This document shows, in pieces, positions 32,371 through 41,382 of a stretch of DNA of 64,000 nt. The notes under the pieces were generated by a model. It was not told where the DNA came from, made no database searches, and saw only the letters and a program-made list of their open reading frames with translations. Made by a program: the position numbers and the translations under genes. Source of the DNA: Paraburkholderia ferrariae NBRC 106233 (GTDB taxonomy: Bacteria > Pseudomonadota > Gammaproteobacteria > Burkholderiales > Burkholderiaceae); NCBI RefSeq assembly GCF_000685035.1, contig NZ_BAYB01000034.1, positions 1 to 64,000 of the forward strand. Reading direction: 5' to 3'. Every line of letters begins with the position of its first letter. The first letter of the stretch is position 1.

Positions 32371-33832
32371 TGCCGGCGGCGCCGCTCGCCACCTGAGCCT
32401 CCCAGCCGCCGCCGGTCGCTTCAAAGAGCTGGGCGGTGTCGAGGTAGCGCTGCCCCCTGGCTTTTGCATAGCCGAGCCGCGCCTGGGCGTAGAGGCGTTG
32501 AGCCTGCAGTACGTCGAGCAGGCTCGACGCGCCCACCCGATAGCTCTCCTGCGAGAGGGCAAGCGAGGCCTGGGCGGAGTCGAGTGCGGCGCGCTCGGCC
32601 GCAAGCTCCTCGGCGTCGTGCTGCAGCGCCTTGAGCGTATCGGCAACCTGGCCGAACGCCGCCAGCACGGTTTGCCGGTAGACGCCGAGTTGAGCGTCGA
32701 AGACATCGATGGCCGCCTGCTGCTGCGCCTTCAGCGCGCCGCCGTGAAAGAGCGGTGCGGTGATACCCGCGGCCACGCTCCACAGGCCATTGGCGGAATC
32801 GAACAGCGGCCCCATGCTGCCGGCTTGCTGCACCCATGACGCGCTCAGCGTGACGCTCGGGTAGAGATTGGCGGTTGCCACGCCGATGGCGGCGCTCGCC
32901 GCGTGCAGTTGCGCCTCGGCGGCGAGGATGTCCGGCCGCCCCCGCACGAGTGCGGCCGGCATTGTCACCGGAACGTCCACCGGCAGGACCAGCATGTCGA
33001 AATCGAAAGACGGCGCGGCCCACTCCGCCGGGGTCTTGCCGACGAGGATGGCCAGCGCATCGTGCGCGGCGCTCAGTTGCTGCTCGAGCGGCGGCAGCAG
33101 CGCCACATCGGCGGCCAGCTGGCTTTGGGCCGCCAGCACGTCGGTGCGCGCGGCCTTGCCGGCGCTGCGTTCGATTTCGACGAGATCGACGTTGCGGCGG
33201 TCCACGGCGATGATGTCCTGGACCGCCCGCAGTTGTTCGCGCGCGCTCGCGCTCGTGATCGCGGTGTTGACCGCGTTGCCGGTGAGCGTGAGCCAGGCCG
33301 CCGCGAGCGCATAGCGCTGGACTTCGGCGAGGGCCGTGTTCTCCTCGACCTGCCGGCGCACGAGGCCGAACAGGTCCGGCGCGTAGCTCACCGTCGGGCC
33401 GATTGCGAAGAGACTGCCGATGACATGCTCGCCACCGGCGGGAGCATTGGTGCTCACGCGCTCGCGCTCGATGCCGGCAGCCAGATCCGCCTGGGGAAAG
33501 TAGCCGCCGCGCGCGACGAGAACCGCCTGCTGCGCCTGCGCGAGCGTGGCGCGCGCCGTGTCGAGCGTGGGGCTTTGTGCAATGGCGAGCGCAAGCGTGG
33601 TGTCGAGCGCTTCGCACCGGAACATGGTCCACCACTGGCTGACGAGCTGCCCCCCGGGGTCCAGATGTTGCTGCGGATCTGTGGAACCGGCAGGCGGCAG
33701 TGTGACGGGTACGGGCCGATAGCCGGCTGCGGCGGAGATCGCCGGTTTCGAATAGTCCGGGCCGGCCGCGCAGCCGCCGAGGGCGCCCAGGACACCCAGG
33801 ATGGCGAGGGAGAATGGCAGGCGGCGACGCAC
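32360..33832 (-). CDS. Outer-membrane efflux factor lipoprotein (NodT/OprM family)
   Basis: The 490-residue TolC-like channel has the lipobox LGGC near residue 20 followed by AAGPDYSKPAIS. Two repeats of the OMF unit follow (ETFEATG ends the last, in AQLFEATGGGW). The start is GTG 33832: AAGGAG lies 8 nt upstream, while the longer open frame runs into low-complexity residues. It is divergent from the HlyD-ABC operon at 34059, with which it should form a tripartite exporter. The box at 33981 faces the other gene; none faces this one. Confidence 0.88.
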   Translation of the reverse strand: MRRRLPFSLAILGVLGALGGCAAGPDYSKPAISAAAGYRPVPVTLPPAGSTDPQQHLDPGGQLVSQWWTMFRCEALDTTLALAIAQSPTLDTARATLAQAQQAVLVARGGYFPQADLAAGIERERVSTNAPAGGEHVIGSLFAIGPTVSYAPDLFGLVRRQVEENTALAEVQRYALAAAWLTLTGNAVNTAITSASAREQLRAVQDIIAVDRRNVDLVEIERSAGKAARTDVLAAQSQLAADVALLPPLEQQLSAAHDALAILVGKTPAEWAAPSFDFDMLVLPVDVPVTMPAALVRGRPDILAAEAQLHAASAAIGVATANLYPSVTLSASWVQQAGSMGPLFDSANGLWSVAAGITAPLFHGGALKAQQQAAIDVFDAQLGVYRQTVLAAFGQVADTLKALQHDAEELAAERAALDSAQASLALSQESYRVGASSLLDVLQAQRLYAQARLGYAKARGQRYLDTAQLFEATGGGWEAQVASGAAGTLR

Positions 33833-33980
33833 GGCGGCAATCTCCTTGCAAAGTGGCTGTACAGGGCGCGGCGCAATGGCCCGGTGTATGGCACAAACGG
33901 CACACATGGCACACATGGCACCAGCGCGCGCGGGTCATGGGTCATGTGACGCATGTTCGGTGCTCGCGGATGCCTGCTGG

Positions 33981-34021
33981 TTGACGCATATCAACCGGGT
34001 CAGGAAGGCGGCCTCTACAGT
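33981..34021 (+). promoter_or_regulatory. FNR/ANR-type box upstream of the second exporter operon
   Basis: The box TTGACGCATATCAA is at 33981-33994 with the -10 candidate TACAGT at 34016-34021, 31 bp away. It gives a predicted leader of about 30 nt before ATG 34059. Confidence 0.7.
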
Positions 34022-34058
34022 GGGGGCCGTGTTTCATGGCAGATCGCGTGCTTTCATC

Positions 34059-35054
34059 ATGACCGGCAAAACGTTGCGAATCCGGATTGCGCTTGGATGC
34101 CTGCTGCTCGGCGCAGCGGCCGCCGGCTATGGCGCGCTGCGCCTGCCCGCGCTCTTCGGGCATCGTGCGGCGGCGCAGCGCGTGATCGTCTCCGGCAATA
34201 TCGAGGCGCATCAGAGCGTGCTGAGCGTCACCCAGGTCCAGGCGCCGATCGTGTACCTGCCGTTCGACGAGGGCGCCTACGTGACGCGCGGCACCGTGCT
34301 GGCGCGCGTGGACGACCGCATTTACCGGCGCCAGACGGAGATCGACCGCGCGAACCTGAACGTGCAGCTTGCCCAGGTGCAGGCGAACATCCATAGCCAG
34401 AGCGCCGTGCAGAACAGCGTCAAGAGCGACGAGTACGATCTCGCGGAAAAAAAGCTCGATCTCGGCCGCGCCGAAGTGCTGGCGCAGCACGACGCCGTCT
34501 CGTTGCAGACGCGCGACCTCGCCCGCACTGCCGAGCGGCAGTCCGCGGCGGCGCTCGCCCACGACAACGCCATGGAAATCGCTGCGCAGAACGCGGTAGC
34601 GCTTGCGCAGGCCAACGTGGAAGCGGCGCGCGCGAAGCTGCAGCTCGACGACACCATGCTCTCCTACACCGAACTGCGTGCCCCGTTCAATGGCGTGATC
34701 GCCGTGCGGGAGGCCGAACTGGGCGAACTGGCCGGCCCGGGCGTCGCGGTGTTTACGCTCGACGAACTGGACCATGTCTGGTTGCGCGTGTACGTGAACG
34801 AGCCCGACATCGGCCGTATCCGGCTGGGCGAAGCGGCCGACGTCACCACCGATGCGTGGCCGTCCCGGGTCTATCGCGGGCGGGTGAGCTTCATCTCCCC
34901 GCAGGCCGAGTTCACGCCCAAGACCGTGGAGACGCACGCCGAGCGCGTCACGCTCGTCTACCGGGTGCGTATCGACATCGACAATCCAACGCACGAACTG
35001 CTGCCGGGCATGCCTGCGGACGCGACGATTGCGCTCGTCGCCAGCGGGCATTGA
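34059..35054 (+). CDS. HlyD-family membrane-fusion protein (YbhG-like)
   Basis: The 331-residue adaptor has an N-terminal anchor (residues about 6-28), lipoyl halves VYLPFDEGAYVTRGTVLARV and YTELRAPFNGVIAVREAELG, and a coiled coil from about residue 95 to 190. The order HlyD, two ABC domains, two ABC-2 permeases matches the YbhGFSR type of exporter. ATG 34059 has no clear ribosome-binding site; the in-frame GTG at 34029 is close to the predicted transcription start, so the N terminus is uncertain. A tiny frame (MADRVLSS) ends across this ATG. Confidence 0.85.
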   Translation: MTGKTLRIRIALGCLLLGAAAAGYGALRLPALFGHRAAAQRVIVSGNIEAHQSVLSVTQVQAPIVYLPFDEGAYVTRGTVLARVDDRIYRRQTEIDRANLNVQLAQVQANIHSQSAVQNSVKSDEYDLAEKKLDLGRAEVLAQHDAVSLQTRDLARTAERQSAAALAHDNAMEIAAQNAVALAQANVEAARAKLQLDDTMLSYTELRAPFNGVIAVREAELGELAGPGVAVFTLDELDHVWLRVYVNEPDIGRIRLGEAADVTTDAWPSRVYRGRVSFISPQAEFTPKTVETHAERVTLVYRVRIDIDNPTHELLPGMPADATIALVASGH

Positions 35055-35061
35055 AGCAGAA

Positions 35062-36024
35062 ATGAAGCCTGAAACGAGTCCGCAAGAGAGCGCGCCGCCC
35101 GTTCGCCCCGCGATCGTGGCCGTCGATCTCGCGCGTCGCTTCGGCACGCTCGAAGCGGTGCGCGACGTGAGCATGAGTGTCGCGCAGGGCGAGATTTTCG
35201 GGCTCGTCGGGCCGGACGGCGCGGGCAAGACCACGGTGATGCGCATGCTGGCCGGCGTGCTGCGCCCGGACGCCGGCACGATCGCGCTGGAAGGCATCGA
35301 CGTGGTCGGCGAACCCGAGCGCGCGAAGGCGGTGCTCAGCTACATGCCGCAGCGTTTCGGGCTGTACGAAGATCTCACTGTCGACGAAAACATCTTCTTT
35401 TACGGCGAACTGTTCGAGTTGCCCAAGGCGCAGTTCCGCGAGCGCCGCACGGAGCTGCTCGAGGCGGCCGGGCTCGCGCCGTTCCGGCGCCGTCTTGCCG
35501 GACAGCTCTCGGGCGGCATGAAGCAAAAGCTCGGACTCGTCTGCGCGCTGATCCATACGCCGCGAATCCTGCTGCTCGACGAGCCGACGACGGGCGTAGA
35601 CCCGGTCTCGCGCCGCGACTTCTGGGCCATCCTGTACCGGCTGCGCGAGCAAGGGGTAACGATCGTGATGTCCACGGCCTATATGGACGAAGCGGAACGC
35701 TGCTCGCGCCTCGCGCTGCTGCACGAAGGGCGGGTACGCTGCTGCGACACGCCGCAACGGCTCAAGGACATCGTGCGCGGGTCGCTGCTCTCGGTTACGG
35801 GCGGCGATCCGCGCGCCAATGCCGCAGCGCTTGCCGAAGCGCCGGGCGTGGCCGGCGTGCTGCTGATGGGGGACCGCGTGCACGTGCGGGTGGACGACGC
35901 AGCAAGGCGCAAGGACGAGCTCACGGCGCGCCTGGACGGGCAGGGACTGCCGCATGCGCGGGTCGAGCCGGTCGAGCCCGGCATCGAAGACGTCTTTGTC
36001 GCACTGGTGGGAGCGCCGGCGTGA
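35062..36024 (+). CDS. ABC-2 exporter ATPase, first
   Basis: The 320-residue ATPase has Walker A GPDGAGKTT near residue 52, signature LSGGMKQKLGLV, Walker B ILLLDEPTTGVD and a C-terminal extension of about 90 residues ending in EPGIEDVFVALVG. It resembles the first half of YbhF. Its TGA overlaps the GTG of the next ATPase gene, so the YbhF-like pair is here split into two genes. Confidence 0.9.
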   Translation: MKPETSPQESAPPVRPAIVAVDLARRFGTLEAVRDVSMSVAQGEIFGLVGPDGAGKTTVMRMLAGVLRPDAGTIALEGIDVVGEPERAKAVLSYMPQRFGLYEDLTVDENIFFYGELFELPKAQFRERRTELLEAAGLAPFRRRLAGQLSGGMKQKLGLVCALIHTPRILLLDEPTTGVDPVSRRDFWAILYRLREQGVTIVMSTAYMDEAERCSRLALLHEGRVRCCDTPQRLKDIVRGSLLSVTGGDPRANAAALAEAPGVAGVLLMGDRVHVRVDDAARRKDELTARLDGQGLPHARVEPVEPGIEDVFVALVGAPA

Positions 36025-37019
36025 ACGACTCCGTCCCGAGCGGCGCGGCGCCCGCGGAACCGGTCGTGCTGGCGCGCGGCCTGACGAAGCGCTTCGGCAA
36101 ATTCACCGCGGTCGATTCGCTCGATCTGACCATCGCGCGGGGGGAAGTGGTGGGATTCATCGGCCCCAATGGCGCGGGCAAATCCACCACGATCCGCCTG
36201 CTCTGCGGGCTGCTCACGCCCAGCTCGGGCACGGCGCGCGTCGCGGGTTTCGATGTCGCGACTCAAGCCGAGGCGCTGCGGGCTCATATTGGGTACATGT
36301 CGCAGAAGTTCTCGCTGTACGGCGACCTGACCTGCCGCGAGAATCTGCGCTTTTTCGGCGGTATCTATCGCGTGCCGGGCGCGTCGCTCGACGAGCGCAT
36401 CCGCTTCGTCATCGGCATGGCCGGGCTCGAAGGCCGCGAAGACACGCTGGTGCGCACGCTCGCGGGCGGCTGGCGGCAGCGCCTCGCGCTCGGCTGCGCG
36501 ATCCTGCACCGGCCGCCCGTGCTGTTTCTCGACGAGCCCACTTCGGGCGTCGAGCCGCAGGCGCGCCGCCGCTTCTGGGACCTCATTCACGATCTGGCCG
36601 CCGAGGGCGTGACGGTGCTGGTCTCAACCCATTACATGGACGAGGCGGAGTACTGCAACCGCGTCGCCCTGATCGACGCGGGGCGGCTCATCGCGATCGG
36701 CAGCCCGGGCCAGCTGCGCGAGCGCGAGCTGGGCGGCACGCTCTACGAACTCGCCTGCACGGCGCCTGGCGAAGCGGTGGCCGTACTGCGCGCGGCGCCG
36801 GGCGTGCTGGAGGCCGCCATTTTCGGCGACCGGCTCCATGTCCTGATTGCGCAGGGCAGCGACGCCTCGAGCTTGTCGGCACTGCTCGCACAAGCCCGGC
36901 TGGAAGCGTCCGCGCCGGTCGCCATTGCACCGGGCCTCGAAGATGTGTTCGTGCAGCTGGTGATGCGCACCGCGCGCGAGCGCGAACGTGAACGTGAGCG
37001 CCAACGGGAGCACGCATGA
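36021..37019 (+). CDS. ABC-2 exporter ATPase, second
   Basis: The 332-residue ATPase has Walker A GPNGAGKST near residue 53, signature GGWRQRLALGCAI (Gly-Gly-Trp in place of the usual Ser-Gly-Gly), Walker B VLFLDEPTSGVE and a tail ending EDVFVQLVMRTA then a run of alternating Arg and Glu (RERERERE). The start is GTG 36021 overlapping the previous stop. The altered signature suggests one of the two nucleotide sites may be degenerate, as in many heterodimeric ABC systems. Confidence 0.88.
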   Translation: MNDSVPSGAAPAEPVVLARGLTKRFGKFTAVDSLDLTIARGEVVGFIGPNGAGKSTTIRLLCGLLTPSSGTARVAGFDVATQAEALRAHIGYMSQKFSLYGDLTCRENLRFFGGIYRVPGASLDERIRFVIGMAGLEGREDTLVRTLAGGWRQRLALGCAILHRPPVLFLDEPTSGVEPQARRRFWDLIHDLAAEGVTVLVSTHYMDEAEYCNRVALIDAGRLIAIGSPGQLRERELGGTLYELACTAPGEAVAVLRAAPGVLEAAIFGDRLHVLIAQGSDASSLSALLAQARLEASAPVAIAPGLEDVFVQLVMRTARERERERERQREHA

Positions 37020-38152
37020 GCCTGCGCCGCCTGCTCGCCATGGCCTACAAGGAGACGCTGCAGATCTGGCGCGACCGGCGCAGCCTCGCCATCGCGCTGC
37101 TCATGCCGCTCATGCAGATGGCACTGCTGGGCTATGGCGTGAGCCTCGACATCAGGCACGTGCCGCTGTGCATTCACGATGAAGAGCGCAGCCAGACGAG
37201 CCGCGAGCTGGTGCAGAGCTTCATCGCGTCGGGCTGGTTCTCGGCGGTCGTGTTGAGCGAGAGCGAGCGCGACGTGCGTGCAGCGATGAATCGCGGCGAT
37301 TGCAGGATGGCGGTCACGATCCCGGTAAGCTTTTCGCGCGTCCTGACGAGCACTGGCACGGCGCCGGTGCAGACCATCGCCGACGCGAGCGACACCAACA
37401 CGGCCAACGTCGCCATCGGCTACGCGCAAGGCATCGTGGCCCAGGTGACGACCCGCTTTGCCACGCGCTGGAACGAGGCGCACGGCTTGCGGCCCCAGCA
37501 GTACGGCACCGTCGATCTGGAGGCGCGGGTCTGGTACAACGAAGGACTCGACAGCCGCAACTTCATCATTCCGGGCGTGGTGGCCGTGATTCTGGCACTC
37601 GTCGGCGCGCAGCTCACCTCGCTCACCGTGGCGCGCGAGTGGGAACGCGGGACCATGGAGCAGTTGATCTCCACGCCGGTCAAGCCGCTCGAAGTGATGC
37701 TGGGCAAGCTCGTGCCTTACTTCGCGGTCGGTTTCGTGGACGCGGCGTTTTGCCTGCTGGGCGCGGTGTACTGGTTCGACGTGCCGTTCCGCGGCAGTCT
37801 TTCCACGCTGCTCGTCACGACCGCGCTGTTCACGCTGGTGGTGCTGGGGATCGGTTACCTGATGTCCGTGCATATCCGCAGCCAGCTCGGCGCGAGCCAG
37901 GTCGCGCTGCTGCTGACGATGATGCCCACCACGATGCTCTCGGGCTATACATTCGCGATCGACCAGATGCCGCGAGCGGTTCAGGCCATCACGCTGCTGG
38001 TGTACGCGCGCTACTACGTGACGATCCTGCGCGCCGTGTTCCTCAAGGGCAGTCCGCTTGCGGACATTGCCGCCCCGTTCGGCGCGCTCGCGCTCTACGC
38101 GCTCGTGATCGTCGTCCTGAGCGTGCGCGCATTCAAAAAGAGTCTGGACTGA
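37016..38152 (+). CDS. ABC-2 type permease (YbhS/YbhR-like), first
   Basis: The 378-residue permease has one N-terminal helix, a periplasmic domain of about 130 residues and five C-terminal helices, ending FKKSLD. The motif REWERGTMEQLISTPVKPLE is typical of ABC-2 exporters. ATG 37016 overlaps the preceding ATPase stop by 4 bp. It should pair with the second permease at 38176. Confidence 0.9.
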   Translation: MSLRRLLAMAYKETLQIWRDRRSLAIALLMPLMQMALLGYGVSLDIRHVPLCIHDEERSQTSRELVQSFIASGWFSAVVLSESERDVRAAMNRGDCRMAVTIPVSFSRVLTSTGTAPVQTIADASDTNTANVAIGYAQGIVAQVTTRFATRWNEAHGLRPQQYGTVDLEARVWYNEGLDSRNFIIPGVVAVILALVGAQLTSLTVAREWERGTMEQLISTPVKPLEVMLGKLVPYFAVGFVDAAFCLLGAVYWFDVPFRGSLSTLLVTTALFTLVVLGIGYLMSVHIRSQLGASQVALLLTMMPTTMLSGYTFAIDQMPRAVQAITLLVYARYYVTILRAVFLKGSPLADIAAPFGALALYALVIVVLSVRAFKKSLD

Positions 38153-38175
38153 GCCGCGAGTCCGAGGGGGGCACC

Positions 38176-39306
38176 ATGTTCGAACGCGTAGGATCGATGC
38201 TGGTCAAGGAGTTTCTCGAACTCAAGCGCGACCCGTGGGCGCTGTTCCGGCTCTTCGTGCCGCTGCTCATCCAGGTGCTCGTCTACGGCTATGCCGCGAC
38301 CTTCACCGTCAATCACGTTCCCGTCGTGCTGCTCGATCTCGATCGCAGCGAAGCGAGCCGCGATCTCGTGTCCCATTTTCTTTCCACGGGCCGGTTCGAA
38401 CTCGTCGGCGAAGCCGCTACCGAGCGCGAAATGACGCACGACGTGGACACCGGCCACGCGACGCTCGCGCTCGTCATTCACGCCGGCTTCGCGCAATACC
38501 TGCAGGACGGCGAGACGGCGCCGCTCCAGGTGATCGTGGACGGCTCCAATTCGAATACGGCGCTGATCGCGCTCGGCTACGTGGACCAGATCGTCGCGCA
38601 GTTCCAGAGCGACTGGATGGCGCGCGGCTGGCCCGTGACGGCCGGCGCCGCACCGCCTTCCGTCACGGTTGCGCTGCGGGAGCGGCCCTGGTTCAATCCG
38701 GATATCGACGACCGGTGGTTCTTCATTCCCGGCGTAGTGGGCACGCTCACGCTGATCCAGGTGGTGAGCCTCACGGCATTTGCCGTCGTGCGCGAGCGCG
38801 AGATCGGCACGCTCGAACAGATCATGGTGAGCCCGATACGGCCATACGAATTCATCCTGGGCAAGACGGTGCCGTTCTTCCTGATCGGGCTCGGCGATGT
38901 CGCCATCGTGACCGCGGTGGGCGTGTGGTGGTTCCAGGTGCCGTTCGTCGGGAACGGGTTCGCGATGCTCGCGGGCGTGTCGCTCTTCCTGCTGGCGACG
39001 CTCGGACTCGGGCTGCTGATTTCGACGTTTTCGCGCACCCAGCAACAGGCGTTCGCGCTGAACTTCTTCCTCGTCAATCCGATTTTCATTCTCTCCGGCT
39101 TCGCATTCCCGATTTCGTCCATGCCCGCCGTTCTGCAATGGCTCACGTGGCTCAACCCGCTGCGCTACTTTCTCGTGGTGCTGCGCGCCGAATTCCTCAA
39201 GGGCGCGGAGGTCCAGGTGCTGTGGCCGCAGTTCGCGGCCCTGGCGCTGCTCGGCGCGGCGCTGCTGGGACTCAGCGTCCTGCGCTTTCGCAAGTCGCTG
39301 GATTGA
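38176..39306 (+). CDS. ABC-2 type permease (YbhS/YbhR-like), second
   Basis: The 376-residue permease has the same layout as its neighbour, with VREREIGTLEQIMVSPIRPYE and a closing FRKSLD. GAGGGGGG lies before ATG 38176, 23 bp after the first permease. With HlyD, the two ATPases and the divergent outer-membrane factor it completes a tripartite exporter. YbhGFSR relatives have been linked to drug or cation export; the substrate here is unknown. Confidence 0.9.
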   Translation: MFERVGSMLVKEFLELKRDPWALFRLFVPLLIQVLVYGYAATFTVNHVPVVLLDLDRSEASRDLVSHFLSTGRFELVGEAATEREMTHDVDTGHATLALVIHAGFAQYLQDGETAPLQVIVDGSNSNTALIALGYVDQIVAQFQSDWMARGWPVTAGAAPPSVTVALRERPWFNPDIDDRWFFIPGVVGTLTLIQVVSLTAFAVVREREIGTLEQIMVSPIRPYEFILGKTVPFFLIGLGDVAIVTAVGVWWFQVPFVGNGFAMLAGVSLFLLATLGLGLLISTFSRTQQQAFALNFFLVNPIFILSGFAFPISSMPAVLQWLTWLNPLRYFLVVLRAEFLKGAEVQVLWPQFAALALLGAALLGLSVLRFRKSLD

Positions 39307-39495
39307 GTCGGTGCGAATCCGCCGAAACGGCGTTCGATGCGTGCGCGATCGCATGGGCGTGCGCGGCATGGGCCGCGGGATCGGGCACGACGCCGAGCCA
39401 GCCGGGCGCCGCGCAGAGCCGTCCCGCACCCGGGCGATACGGCGCCGGCTTCAACCTCCGTGCGGGGGAGTCTGGAGCGCGGGCTGCCCCCGCGA

Positions 39496-39537
39496 TTGAC
39501 CCAGATCAACGGGGTTCGCGGGTGCTGAACGCACAGT
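39496..39537 (+). promoter_or_regulatory. FNR/ANR-type box upstream of phaC
   Basis: The box TTGACCCAGATCAA is at 39496-39509; the -10 candidate CACAGT is at 39532-39537, 32 bp away. The predicted leader is about 25 nt. The remaining upstream 190 bp after the permease stop show no gene. Confidence 0.65.
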
Positions 39538-39568
39538 GAAGCGGTTGCCCGTGAGCAAGGGAAGGACG

Positions 39569-41380
39569 ATGAATACTGCCGTAGACGACGCTACCCAGCC
39601 GGTGAGCGCGCCCGATCTCCATGCGGTGCCGGCGCGTGTTGCCGCCGATGCCCGGCCTGCCGCGACGCCGGCCGACGAATGGAATCGTACGGCCCATGCG
39701 GCCATGGCCGCCATGACGTTCGGGCTCTCGCCCATCTCGCTTGCCCTGGCGGCGATCGACTGGGGGACGCATCTCGCGGCAGCGCCCGGCAAATGCTTCG
39801 ACCTTGCCACGCGGGCCGTCCTCGGAGCCGCCCTGGTGCCAGCCCAGGTCGCCGCTTCGCAGCAGGACGAGGACGAAAACAACAGCGGTGTTGCCGTGCA
39901 CGCGGGCGAAGCCGATCCGCGCTTTGCCGCCGCTGCCTGGTCGAACTGGCCGTTTCACCTCTATCGCGACGGCTTTCTGGGAGTTCAACGCTGGTGGCGC
40001 GAAGCGACGCGCGGCGTGCCGGGCGTGGAGCACCATCACGAGCAACTCATGAGCTTCGTCGCGCGCCAGTGGCTGGACGCGTGTTCGCCCGGCAACTTCA
40101 TCGCCACCAACCCCGTGGTGCTCGATGCGACGGTCCGCTCGGGCGGCGCGAATCTCGCGGCGGGGGCGCGCAACTGGCTCGACGACGCGCTCGCGCTGTC
40201 CGCCAGCCGCGCCGGCGTGCATGCGCGCGGCCCGCAGGCCTTCGTGCCGGGACGCGACGTGGCCTGCACGCCGGGCCGGGTGGTATGGCGCAACGAACTG
40301 TGCGAACTGCTCCAGTACGCCCCGGCGACGCCCGGCGTGGCCCGCGAACCGATCCTGATCGTACCGTCGTGGATCATGAAGTACTACATTCTGGACCTGC
40401 AGCCGCACGATTCGATGATCCGCTTTCTGGTCGAATCGGGCTTTACCGTGTTCGTGATCTCGTGGCGCAATCCCGGTGCGCAGGCGCGCGATCTCGGCCT
40501 CGACGATTATCTGCGCGACGGCTTCCTGGCGGCGTTCGAGGCGGTTCGCCCGCGCTGCGGCGCGGCGGTGCACGCGGTGGGCTATTGCCTTGGCGGAACG
40601 CTGCTTGCGATCGGGGCGGCGGCGCTGGCCCGCGACGGGCGGCACGACGCATTGCACACCATCACCTTGCTGGCCGCGCTGACCGATTTCAGCGAGCCCG
40701 GCGAACTGGGGCTTTTCATCGATGCGAGCGAACTCGCGGCGCTTGATGCGCTGATGTGGCGGCAGGGGTACCTGGACGGTTCGCAGATGTCCGCGGCGTT
40801 CCAGTTGCTCAATGCGCGCGACCTGATCTGGTCGCGCATGATGAGCGAGTATCTGCTCGGGCGGCGCACCAAGCGCAACGACCTGATGTCGTGGAACGAC
40901 GACACCACGCGCATGCCGTACCGCATGCACACCGAGTACCTCACGCAGCTCTTTCTCGACAACGATCTCGCGGCGGGCCGCTATTGCGTGGACGGCAGGC
41001 CGGTCGCGCTTTCCGATATCGAGGCGCCCATGTTCGTCGTCGGGACCGAGCGCGACCACGTCTCGCCCTGGCGCTCGGTCTACAAGCTGCATCTGCTCAC
41101 GCACAACGCGCTGACTTTCGTGCTGACGGCCGGCGGCCATAATGCCGGCATCGTATCCGAGCCTGGCCATGCGCACCGCTACTATCGGTGCGCGACGCGC
41201 GAGCCCGGCGGGGCCTACCGGAGCCGGAACGAATTCGTCAAAGAGACGCCGGCCGTCGATGGCTCATGGTGGCTCGCCTGGCGGGACTGGCTGCGCGAGC
41301 GCTCGACGGGCGAGGTGCCGGCGCGCACGCCGGAGGCAGGGCTCGGCGCGGCGCCGGGCGAATACGTGCTCGAAAGCTGA
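39569..41380 (+). CDS. phaC: Poly(3-hydroxyalkanoate) synthase
   Basis: The 603-residue class I synthase polymerises 3-hydroxybutyryl-CoA. The lipase-like box GYCLGG holds the catalytic C340; the Asp is in ERDHVSPW and the His in AGGHNAGIV. The phasin-like N-terminal 90 residues are divergent from the housekeeping PhaC of the group, suggesting an accessory synthase under low-oxygen control. ATG 39569 has GGGAAGGA upstream; GTG 39551 is possible. The depolymerase gene is convergent, 2 bp away. Confidence 0.92.
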   Translation: MNTAVDDATQPVSAPDLHAVPARVAADARPAATPADEWNRTAHAAMAAMTFGLSPISLALAAIDWGTHLAAAPGKCFDLATRAVLGAALVPAQVAASQQDEDENNSGVAVHAGEADPRFAAAAWSNWPFHLYRDGFLGVQRWWREATRGVPGVEHHHEQLMSFVARQWLDACSPGNFIATNPVVLDATVRSGGANLAAGARNWLDDALALSASRAGVHARGPQAFVPGRDVACTPGRVVWRNELCELLQYAPATPGVAREPILIVPSWIMKYYILDLQPHDSMIRFLVESGFTVFVISWRNPGAQARDLGLDDYLRDGFLAAFEAVRPRCGAAVHAVGYCLGGTLLAIGAAALARDGRHDALHTITLLAALTDFSEPGELGLFIDASELAALDALMWRQGYLDGSQMSAAFQLLNARDLIWSRMMSEYLLGRRTKRNDLMSWNDDTTRMPYRMHTEYLTQLFLDNDLAAGRYCVDGRPVALSDIEAPMFVVGTERDHVSPWRSVYKLHLLTHNALTFVLTAGGHNAGIVSEPGHAHRYYRCATREPGGAYRSRNEFVKETPAVDGSWWLAWRDWLRERSTGEVPARTPEAGLGAAPGEYVLES

Positions 41381-41382
41381 AA

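Noticed and set aside
34036..34062. Eight-codon frame MADRVLSS ending across the HlyD start
   Set aside because: It has no ribosome-binding site and is very short; it could arise by chance, unlike the 29-codon ORF at 31487.
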